Assembly: GCA_052035915.1 (NCBI GenBank)
Contig: JBPOHE010000049.1
Location: 1-9,134 of the forward strand
Reading direction: 5' to 3'
From: JBPOHE01 sp052035915
Lineage (GTDB): Bacteria; Pseudomonadota; Gammaproteobacteria; Chromatiales; Chromatiaceae
Length of the DNA stretch: 9,134 nucleotides
Under the pieces are notes generated by a model. The model ran no database searches and had not been told where the DNA came from. It worked only from the letters and a program-made list of their open reading frames with translations. Shown one piece after another: positions 1 to 5,336 of this stretch. Made by a program: the position numbers and the translations under genes. Each line of letters opens with the position of its first letter. Positions within the stretch are counted from its first letter, which is position 1.

Positions 1-86
1 GTGGCGTCCGGCCCGGCCAGTCGCCCAGCTGCCGGTTTGCAGAACAGGCATGCGGCTGCCCACGTTTCTCGCGAAGGAGACACATC

Positions 87-503
87 ATGCAACTCAAAGG
101 TTCGAAGACCGAGAAGCACCTGAAGGATGCGTTTGCCGGCGAATCGCAGGCCAATCGCCGTTATCTGTACTTCGCCAACAAGGCCGACGTCGAAGGCTAT
201 GCCGACGTCGCCGCGCTGTTCCGCTCCACCGCCGAAGGCGAGACGGGCCACGCCCACGGCCATCTCGAATATCTCGAGAAGTGCGGCGATCCCGCCACCG
301 GCCTGCCGTTCGGTGCCACCAGCGACAATCTCAAATCGGCCGTCGCCGGCGAAACCCACGAATACACCGACATGTATCCAGGCATGGCCAAGGATGCGCG
401 CGCCGAGGGCTTCGACGAGATCGCCGACTGGTTCGAAACCCTGGCCAAGGCGGAGCGCTCGCACGCCAACCGCGACCAGAAAGCCTTGAACGACCTGGGC
501 TGA
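87..503 (+). CDS. Rubrerythrin family protein, diiron four-helix bundle without rubredoxin domain
   Basis: A 138-residue cytoplasmic ferritin-like diiron protein. Visible ligand motifs are E19 in AGES, E52 and H55 in EGETGH, E89 and E92 in GETHEYTDMY, and E123 and H126 in KAERSH, which is the full rubrerythrin set. The family reduces hydrogen peroxide to water. Classical rubrerythrins end in a C-terminal rubredoxin domain with two CxxC motifs; this protein stops after the bundle, so it is of the short (erythrin/sulerythrin-like) type and needs an outside electron donor. The start is fixed by AAGGAGA at 74-80, 6 nt before the ATG. It is the first gene of a probable operon with the Fe-S protein at 631 and the DUF3501 gene at 1972. 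The Fe-S protein is an attractive donor or partner, but that is inferred from neighbourhood only. Confidence 0.93.
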   Translation: MQLKGSKTEKHLKDAFAGESQANRRYLYFANKADVEGYADVAALFRSTAEGETGHAHGHLEYLEKCGDPATGLPFGATSDNLKSAVAGETHEYTDMYPGMAKDARAEGFDEIADWFETLAKAERSHANRDQKALNDLG

Positions 504-531
504 GCGGAGTCAAAGTCAGCCATGACGGCGC

Positions 532-556
532 GGCGGCAATGGCCGGCATTGCCGCC
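532..556 (+). repeat. Intergenic stem-loop between rubrerythrin and the Fe-S gene
   Basis: A perfect 9-bp inverted repeat (GGCGGCAAT at 532-540, ATTGCCGCC at 548-556) with a 7-nt loop, 29 nt after the rubrerythrin stop. No T-run follows, so it is more likely an attenuating or mRNA-stabilising hairpin that lets the first gene be expressed above the next two than a full terminator. The role is inferred. Confidence 0.5.
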
Positions 557-630
557 CCGGCAAGCCGGCCGCCGCCAACCCCGACAGTTGCCATTACCGA
601 GACAAGCACAACAGTCAAGGAGAACACGTC

Positions 631-1968
631 ATGGCCAGTCCCGCGCGCGAAGGCAATCTCCAGGCTCCGATCCGCCACCCGATCGACTGGCGGAATCCGG
701 GGTTCTACAGCGAAGCAGCGCTTTTCCACGAGATGGAGCGCGTCTTCGACATCTGCCACGGCTGCCGGCGCTGCGTCAGCCTGTGCCAGGCGTTTCCGAC
801 GCTGTTCGACCTCGTCGACGCGTCGGCAACCCTGGAAGTCGACGGCGTCGAGAAGGCGGATTACTGGCAGGTGGTCGATCACTGCTACCTGTGCGATCTT
901 TGCTACATGACCAAGTGCCCCTATGTGCCACCCCATGAATGGAACCTGGATTTCCCCCATCTCATGTTGCGGGCCAAGGCGGTCAAGTTCAAACAGGGCG
1001 AGGTCAAACTGCGCGACAAGATCCTCACCTCCACCGACGCCATGGGCCAATTGGCGAGCCTCCCGATCGTCTCCGGGATAGTGAACAGCGTCAACAAGAT
1101 GGGCGTGGCCCGTCAGGCCATGGACAAGGTGCTGGGCGTCCACCCCAAGGCCAAACTACCGGATTTCCACAGCGATACCCTGAAGCGGCGCTGGTCGAAA
1201 CAGGAATCACCGGCCCTGACCGCCGAACCCGCCGGCCTCACCAAGGGTCGCGTCGCCCTTTTCGGCACCTGTTACGGCCACTACAACGAACCACACCTGG
1301 GCGAGGATCTGCGGGCCGTCTTCGAGCACAACGCTATCCCGGTGACCCTGGCCAAGGATACCCGCTGTTGCGGCATGCCCAAGCTCGAACTGGGTGACCT
1401 CGACTCGGTGCAGCAGGCCAGGGATGTCAACATCCCCATCCTCGCCGGGCTGGTGGACCAGGGCTGGGACATCGTCGCCCCGGTGCCTTCCTGCGTGCTC
1501 ATGTTCAAACAGGAATTGCCGCTGATCTTCCCCGGCGATCCCCTGGTCGCCAAGGTGCAGAAGGCCATCTTCGATCCCTTCGAGTACCTCATGCTGAGGC
1601 ACAAGGAAGGCAAACTGCGCACCGATTTCCCCAATTCCCTGGGCAAGATCGCTTATCAGACCTCCTGCCATCTGCGGGTGCAGAACATCGGCCTCAAGAC
1701 CCGGGACATCCTGCAACTGGTGCCCAACACCAAGATCGAGGTGATCGAGCGCTGCGCCGGCCATGACGGCACCTATGCGGTGAAGAGCGAGTTCCACGCC
1801 TTCGCCATGAAGATCGGCAAGCCCGTATTCGACCGGGTGGCCCGGGCCAAGGCGGATCATTATTGCAGCGACTGCCCCATCGCCGGACACCACATCGAAA
1901 ACGGGCTCGGCGACGGCAGCCATCCCACCCATCCCCTGAGTCTCTTGCGCCAGGCCTACGGAATCTGA
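631..1968 (+). CDS. (Fe-S)-binding protein with CCG domains, HdrD/GlpC-like
   Basis: A 445-residue soluble protein. The N-terminal third carries two ferredoxin-type 4Fe-4S motifs: C42, C45, C48, C52 (CHGCRRCVSLC) and C85, C88, C91, C96 (CYLCDLCYMTKCP). Two cysteine-rich CCG domains follow. The first has C214, the C246-C247-G core and C288. The second has C346, C375, C412 and C415, and lacks the paired CC, as is common in second halves. This order is that of heterodisulfide reductase subunit D and the GlpC subunit of anaerobic glycerol-3-phosphate dehydrogenase, which pass electrons to disulfides or quinone. No flavin domain or membrane segment is seen, so it probably works with a partner. CAAGGAGAAC lies just before the ATG and supports this start. 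The rubrerythrin and DUF3501 neighbours suggest a peroxide- or thiol-linked redox role; the substrate is unknown and glpC itself is unlikely, since no glpA/glpB is present. Confidence 0.88.
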   Translation: MASPAREGNLQAPIRHPIDWRNPGFYSEAALFHEMERVFDICHGCRRCVSLCQAFPTLFDLVDASATLEVDGVEKADYWQVVDHCYLCDLCYMTKCPYVPPHEWNLDFPHLMLRAKAVKFKQGEVKLRDKILTSTDAMGQLASLPIVSGIVNSVNKMGVARQAMDKVLGVHPKAKLPDFHSDTLKRRWSKQESPALTAEPAGLTKGRVALFGTCYGHYNEPHLGEDLRAVFEHNAIPVTLAKDTRCCGMPKLELGDLDSVQQARDVNIPILAGLVDQGWDIVAPVPSCVLMFKQELPLIFPGDPLVAKVQKAIFDPFEYLMLRHKEGKLRTDFPNSLGKIAYQTSCHLRVQNIGLKTRDILQLVPNTKIEVIERCAGHDGTYAVKSEFHAFAMKIGKPVFDRVARAKADHYCSDCPIAGHHIENGLGDGSHPTHPLSLLRQAYGI

Positions 1969-1971
1969 TCC

Positions 1972-2556
1972 ATGAGCAAATTGAACCGACGCGATCTTTT
2001 TACCCTGGAAGACTATGCCCGGGTGCGCCGGGAGTTCCGTAACCAGGTGCTGGCCCATAAAAAGAACCGCAAACTGGAGCTGGGCCCCATCGCCAGTCTC
2101 TATTTCGAGGATCGGCTCACCATCCAGTACCAGATCCAGGAGATGCTGCGCATCGAGCGTATTTTTGAGTCCGAGGGGATCCAGGACGAACTCGACGCCT
2201 ACAACCCGCTCATCCCCGACGGCAGCAACTGGAAGGCGACCTTCATGGTGGAGATCCCGGATATCGAGGAACGACGGCGTCGTCTCGCCGAACTCATCGG
2301 CATCGAAGATCGGATCTGGGTGCAGGTGGGGGACCAGGATCGGGTCTATGCCATCGCCGATGAGGACCTCGATCGGGAGAACGCCGAGAAGACCTCATCG
2401 GTGCATTTTCTGCGCTTCGAACTCAGCCCGGGAATGCGGGAAGCCGTCAAGGCGGGGACCGCCATCACTATGGGCCTCGATCACCCCAACTACAGCCAGA
2501 CTTGCGCCCCCGTACCTCAGTCGCTACGGGATTCCCTCGCCCAGGACCTGCTCTAG
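1972..2556 (+). CDS. DUF3501 family protein
   Basis: A 194-residue hydrophilic protein without signal peptide or membrane helix. It matches from memory the DUF3501 family, with its N-terminal 'LNRRDLFTLEDYARVR' segment, the charged 'LELGPIASLYFEDRLT' block, and the C-terminal 'GLDHPNYSQT' stretch. There is one cysteine near the C-terminus and no metal or cofactor motif that I recognise. Its start lies 3 bp after the stop of the Fe-S gene (TGA-TCC-ATG) with no strong Shine-Dalgarno of its own, so it is probably translationally coupled. DUF3501 genes are typically found beside rubrerythrin and HdrD-like Fe-S genes, as here, and an accessory role in the same redox system is the best guess. The biochemical function is unknown. 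Confidence 0.85.
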   Translation: MSKLNRRDLFTLEDYARVRREFRNQVLAHKKNRKLELGPIASLYFEDRLTIQYQIQEMLRIERIFESEGIQDELDAYNPLIPDGSNWKATFMVEIPDIEERRRRLAELIGIEDRIWVQVGDQDRVYAIADEDLDRENAEKTSSVHFLRFELSPGMREAVKAGTAITMGLDHPNYSQTCAPVPQSLRDSLAQDLL

Positions 2557-2560
2557 TCGG

Positions 2561-2594
2561 CCTCTCCCAGGTCTCGCCCGGGACCTGGGAGAGG
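2561..2594 (+). terminator. Stem-loop just after the DUF3501 stop
   Basis: A perfect 13-bp inverted repeat (CCTCTCCCAGGTC at 2561-2573, GACCTGGGAGAGG at 2582-2594) with an 8-nt loop, starting 5 nt after the TAG. The stem is strong and well placed to end the redox operon, but no U-tract follows. It may act as a 3' mRNA-protecting hairpin or a non-canonical terminator. Confidence 0.6.
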
Positions 2595-2673
2595 ATCCGC
2601 GCCCGGATGAGGTGGCGCTTCGGCTTCGCCCCTCGACACCGGCCTCGCGCTCTCCCGATGTCGATAGACGGCG

Positions 2674-2792
2674 CCCGGGCCTGGGCTTTTTGGTCCGGGT
2701 TTCCGTTCTCGTACAGAGAACAATGCCATTTATTTTTAACTCATTGTTCTCAAAATGAGAACGGAACCGGCCATTTTCGGTCAATGCCCGGA
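2674..2792. repeat. 119-bp palindromic dispersed repeat, copy 1
   Basis: This copy starts with CCCGGGCCTGGG (2674-2685) and ends with TGCCCGGA (2785-2792), so CCGGGC and GCCCGG form short terminal inverted repeats. The AT-rich core holds two 17-bp dyads, GTTCTC-N5-GAGAAC, at 2705-2721 and 2746-2762. They are 41 bp apart start to start and lie inside one larger palindrome (GAGAACAAT at 2716-2724 pairs with ATTGTTCTC at 2743-2751). The copy at 5087-5205 has the same length, ends and dyad plan. It lies between convergent genes, so it does not look like a promoter for either. It could be a small non-autonomous mobile or REP-like element, or an orphan copy of the region upstream of the Rpn gene. 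Confidence 0.7.
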
Positions 2793-2908
2793 GCCCACCG
2801 AGTGCTGATACCCAGTGTTCCTAGATCTTGCCCTCACCGCACCCAAGGTTGTCAAAAGAGTAATTCCCATGACTGGCGTTCGGATGAGGGGCGAAAATAT
2901 CCGACGAT

Positions 2909-2951
2909 ATAGCAAGCCGACATCATTCGTAGAATGATGTCGGCTTGCTAT
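2909..2951. terminator. Perfect 20-bp inverted repeat with 3-nt loop, probable phoR terminator
   Basis: Arms 2909-2928 and 2932-2951 are exact reverse complements around the loop GTA. The structure starts 12 nt beyond the phoR stop and lies in a convergent intergenic region, so a two-way transcription stop is the natural reading. Reading on the minus strand, TTTT comes about a dozen nt past the stem rather than directly after it, and there is no T-run on the plus side. It therefore does not fit the classical intrinsic terminator exactly. A 20-bp mismatch-free stem is longer than most terminators. Confidence 0.6.
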
Positions 2952-2963
2952 GGCCGGGGAGAA

Positions 2964-4277
2964 TCAGTCCCCCAGGGTGTCGAGGATGAAATTCCGGCCG
3001 GGAAAGTGGCAGATGAAGGTGCTGCCCTGGTTCAGCTGGCTGTGGATTTCCAGGCTCCCGCCCAGGGTGCCGAGGGCATGCTTCACGATCGCCAGCCCCA
3101 GCCCTGTTCCCCCGCTCTCACGCGAACGCGCCTTGTCGACCCGGTAGAAACGCTCGGTCAGACGGGGGATGTGCTCGGTTGCTATCCCCACCCCCGTATC
3201 CTTGACCGAGAAATGGGCCCCTTCAGCGTCCAACCACCAACGGAGCTGGATATCTCCCCCCGCCGGGGTATAACGCACCGCATTGGAGACCAGATTGGTG
3301 AAGATGCTGCGCAGGTCCTGGAGGTTCCCCTGCAGATAACTCCCCGGCTCGACCATCAGGTTGATCCTATGCCCGCGTTCGCCGCTCAGGACCATGGCCT
3401 CCTCCCGCACGCTTTCCAGCAAGGCCGGGATATCGATGAACTGGGCGCTCTGCACCCGGGAGCCGGATTCGATGATGGACAGGGTGAGCATGTCCTCGAT
3501 GATGTTTTTCATCCGGGCGGTCTGCTTGAGCATCTGGGCGATGGCATGATGCCAGCGGCTGCTGCGGACATCTTCACTCTCCTCCATGGTTTCGAGATAC
3601 CCCAGCATCACCGTCAATGGCGTACGTAACTCGTGAGAGGCGTTGGCGACGAAGTCCCGGCGCACCTGCTCCAGCAGGCGTACCCGGGTGACGTCCCGCG
3701 CTTGTAACAGCATCTTGCCCCTGGCGTAGGGGACGATGCGGACGGCGAGCAGCCGTTCCGGATCCGCCGGGGAGGGGATCTCCAGCACCTGCTCATAATC
3801 CCCCGCCTGCAAAAAGGCGGAAAAATCCTCCCGCTGGATCACCTCCTCGATCCGAGGCCCGCCTTCACCCACCCTTCCCAACCCCAGCAGGGGTTCGGAG
3901 ACCGGATTCCACCACTCGGCCTCCAGTCGCTTGTTCAAGACCACGGTGGCATCGGGGAGCGCCGTCATGGATTCTTGAAAACCTTCGAGCACCTGGGCCA
4001 ATTTGCGTTCGCTCTTGCGACTCAGGCGCGCCAACTGGTTGATGGCGGACGAGGCCTCACCCCAGAGGCCGAAACTGGGGGGGAATTCCCCCTCCCGTCC
4101 CCCGCGCAGCCAGATATGGAGACGAATCAGGTGATATTGGGTCCAGATCAGGTAAGCGGCGAGCCAGACCAGCAGGGCGATCCCCGGAGCCTCGATCCGC
4201 CAGCCGACCAAGAGCGCCGCGAGCGTCCCGACGGCGACGATAACCAACTCCCTGTGCCAGGGACTACCGAGAACCAT
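2964..4277 (-). CDS. phoR: Phosphate regulon sensor histidine kinase PhoR
   Basis: A 437-residue membrane sensor kinase. Residues about 9-26 and 31-47 are two hydrophobic helices with almost no periplasmic loop, as in PhoR of Proteobacteria, followed by a charged linker. A PAS-like domain spans about 95-200. The dimerisation/phosphoacceptor helix contains H215 in ANASHELRTPL. The ATPase domain has the N box around N332 (NLVSNAVRYTP), the G1 box D360-T-G-V-G, the F box around ERFYRVD (375-381) and the G2 box GTGLGLAIV (390-398). No key residue is missing and the length is normal. PhoR autophosphorylates on the His and passes phosphate to PhoB under phosphate limitation, under control of the Pst-PhoU system, which is not in this window. 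It starts 3 bp after the phoB stop with no strong Shine-Dalgarno, which suggests translational coupling. Confidence 0.95.
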   Translation of the reverse strand: MVLGSPWHRELVIVAVGTLAALLVGWRIEAPGIALLVWLAAYLIWTQYHLIRLHIWLRGGREGEFPPSFGLWGEASSAINQLARLSRKSERKLAQVLEGFQESMTALPDATVVLNKRLEAEWWNPVSEPLLGLGRVGEGGPRIEEVIQREDFSAFLQAGDYEQVLEIPSPADPERLLAVRIVPYARGKMLLQARDVTRVRLLEQVRRDFVANASHELRTPLTVMLGYLETMEESEDVRSSRWHHAIAQMLKQTARMKNIIEDMLTLSIIESGSRVQSAQFIDIPALLESVREEAMVLSGERGHRINLMVEPGSYLQGNLQDLRSIFTNLVSNAVRYTPAGGDIQLRWWLDAEGAHFSVKDTGVGIATEHIPRLTERFYRVDKARSRESGGTGLGLAIVKHALGTLGGSLEIHSQLNQGSTFICHFPGRNFILDTLGD

Positions 4278-4280
4278 GGA

Positions 4281-4973
4281 TCAGAGGCGGGGCGAAAACC
4301 TGTATCCGGAGCCCCAGATGGTCTGGATAAAGCCATCGTACTCGAAAGGCGCCAGGGCCTGTCTCAAGCGGCGGATATGCACATCCACCGTTCGCTCCTC
4401 CACATAGACACTCAGCCCCCAGACGTTATCCAGGAGTTGGGCGCGGGAATAGACCCGTTCCTGATGGGTGGCGAAGAAATGCAGGAGGCGGAATTCGGTC
4501 GGTCCGATGTCGACATTCTTTCCCTGGGCCAGGACCCGATGGCTGGTCGGGTCCAGAACCAGACCTTCCACTTCGACCGGGTCGTCTGAGTAATGAGGCG
4601 AGGTCCGCCGCAGGTTGGCCTTGACCCGCGCCAGGAGTTCCCGGGGTGAAAAGGGCTTGGTGACGTAATCATCCACCCCGCTTTCAAAGGCGAGGAGTTT
4701 GTCCTCCTCTTCCACCCGGGCCGTCAACATGATGATGGGGATTTCCTTGGTATCCACCCGGCGCCGCAGGTTTCTGGCAAAACTGATACCGCTCACCCCG
4801 GGCAACATACAATCCAGCAGGATCAGATTCGGATGTTCTCTGGAGATCTTTTGTTCCGCTTCATTCACATCAGCGGCTTCGTCCACATTGAAACCGTCCA
4901 CACAGAGGGTGAAACGCACCATCTCCCTCACTGGTTCTTCATCCTCGACCACGAGGATACGGGCTGCGGCCAT
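4281..4973 (-). CDS. phoB: Phosphate regulon response regulator PhoB
   Basis: A 230-residue two-domain OmpR/PhoB-type regulator. The receiver domain (about 4-120) shows the acidic pair E10-D11, phosphoacceptor D54 (LILLDCMLPG), T84 and K106 (TKPFSPREL). The C-terminal winged-helix domain (about 132-230) has the recognition-helix region EERTVDVHIRRLRQAL and ends in the usual IWGSGYRF. Phosphorylated PhoB binds Pho boxes and activates phosphate-scavenging genes. The pairing with phoR directly downstream and a Pho box upstream makes the identification firm against other OmpR-family members. The ATG at 4971-4973 puts the motif ILVVEDE at residue 6, the normal position. The Shine-Dalgarno is weak (GCAGAG close to the start). 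Confidence 0.96.
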   Translation of the reverse strand: MAAARILVVEDEEPVREMVRFTLCVDGFNVDEAADVNEAEQKISREHPNLILLDCMLPGVSGISFARNLRRRVDTKEIPIIMLTARVEEEDKLLAFESGVDDYVTKPFSPRELLARVKANLRRTSPHYSDDPVEVEGLVLDPTSHRVLAQGKNVDIGPTEFRLLHFFATHQERVYSRAQLLDNVWGLSVYVEERTVDVHIRRLRQALAPFEYDGFIQTIWGSGYRFSPRL

Positions 4974-5009
4974 TCTCTGCCAACCTGAACAACGATATTG
5001 ACTGGCTGT

Positions 5010-5043
5010 ATTCGAGCAAAAGCCTATTACAGGGAAATGACAA
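5010..5043 (-). promoter_or_regulatory. Pho box and -10 of the phoB promoter
   Basis: On the minus strand, 5043-5026 reads TTGTCATTTCCCTGTAAT. That is two 7-bp half sites (TTGTCAT, CTGTAAT) separated by 4 bp, against the PhoB consensus CTGTCAT-N4-CTGTCAT, with one mismatch in each half. Ten bp downstream is TCGAAT (5015-5010), a 4/6 match to TATAAT, which is the spacing of PhoB-activated promoters where the Pho box replaces the -35. The expected transcription start is about 30 nt upstream of the phoB ATG. This indicates positive autoregulation of phoBR under phosphate limitation. Confidence 0.78.
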
Positions 5044-5086
5044 GCAGGTCTCAGGGTTGGCCCGCCTTTCTCACCAGTCGTCTCGT

Positions 5087-5205
5087 CCCGGGCCTGGGTT
5101 CATTGATCCGGCTATTTGTTCTCCTATGGAGAACAATAAGGCTTTATATTGACAATTGTTCCCGCCATGAGAACAAGAATCGCCCCGAAATGGCCGATGC
5201 CCGGA
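5087..5205. repeat. 119-bp palindromic dispersed repeat, copy 2
   Basis: This is the second copy of the element at 2674-2792, with the same ends (CCCGGGCCTGGG at 5087-5098, TGCCCGGA at 5198-5205) and the same 119-bp length. The dyads are GTTCTC-N5-GAGAAC at 5118-5134 and GTTCCC-N5-GAGAAC at 5158-5174, 40 bp apart. The core is AT-rich and includes TTGACA at 5149-5154, but no good -10 sits 16-18 bp downstream. The copy lies upstream of the Rpn gene, between it and the phoB promoter. It may be an operator, a structured leader, or a small mobile element. Confidence 0.7.
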
Positions 5206-5301
5206 CGGCTTTCGACCAGGGAAGGGTGCCCAACCGAGTTCATCCGCTACGAGTGAAGCAAGTCGTCGGCCGAAGCCTGGTAGCGCGCCGAATGAGAGGT
5301 A

Positions 5302-5329
5302 TTGATCATCAAGCCGCGACCATTACACT
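5302..5329 (+). promoter_or_regulatory. Weak candidate promoter of the Rpn gene
   Basis: TTGATC (5302-5307) and TACACT (5324-5329) are separated by 16 bp, each matching four of six consensus bases. If used, transcription would start within a base or two of the ATG at 5337, giving a leaderless mRNA; this fits the lack of a Shine-Dalgarno there. Such weak matches are frequent by chance. Confidence 0.22.
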
Positions 5330-5336
5330 TCGATCC

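Larger units (their letters stand above)
2557..2963. other. Gene-free region between convergent DUF3501 and phoR
   Basis: This 407-bp stretch lies between two converging genes. It holds the hairpin at 2561-2594, one copy of the 119-bp repeat at 2674-2792, and the perfect inverted repeat at 2909-2951. The open frames across it have no family resemblance or plausible ribosome-binding site and look spurious. I see nothing in 2793-2908 beyond unique sequence, and no remnant of an Rpn-type gene next to the repeat copy. Confidence 0.6.
4974..5336. other. Divergent intergenic region between phoB and the Rpn gene
   Basis: This 363-bp region carries the phoB promoter near its left end and the second 119-bp repeat copy at 5087-5205. 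The stretch 5206-5336 holds only a weak candidate promoter for the Rpn gene. An open frame runs from 4998 into the Rpn gene, but its upstream 113 codons lack family resemblance and cross the palindromic repeat, so I treat them as non-coding. Confidence 0.6.

Noticed and set aside
50..910. Long Arg/Pro-rich open frame overlapping rubrerythrin and the Fe-S gene
   Set aside because: It is a shadow frame of two well-supported genes in high-GC DNA, with low-complexity composition and no domain.
331..1143. Minus-strand open frame opposite the Fe-S gene, and a similar one at 1207-2058
   Set aside because: Antisense shadows of conserved coding sequence; His/Gly/Val-rich translations without recognisable motifs.
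1966..1974. Same TGATCCATG junction at the Fe-S/DUF3501 and phoB/phoR gene boundaries
   Set aside because: Both are simple 3-bp coupled junctions; a nine-base match between unrelated operons is not evidence of a shared element.
2600..2673. Short imperfect inverted repeats (for example TCGACA/TGTCGA) left of repeat copy 1
   Set aside because: The stems are only 4-6 bp with large loops, as expected by chance in GC-rich DNA.
2716..2751. AGAACA...TGTTCT half sites resembling a eukaryotic hormone response element
   Set aside because: The context is plainly bacterial and the dyad spacing (24 nt between halves) does not fit; the resemblance is coincidental.
2934..3629. Plus-strand open frame opposite phoR
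   Set aside because: It is antisense to the conserved kinase domain and starts inside the perfect inverted repeat.
5149..5180. Perfect -35 hexamer TTGACA inside repeat copy 2 as a strong Rpn promoter
   Set aside because: No acceptable -10 occurs 16-18 bp downstream, and the hexamer is not conserved in copy 1.
4998..5336. In-frame 113-codon N-terminal extension of the Rpn gene
   Set aside because: It crosses the palindromic repeat, has no family resemblance, and the family's usual N-terminus begins exactly at 5337.
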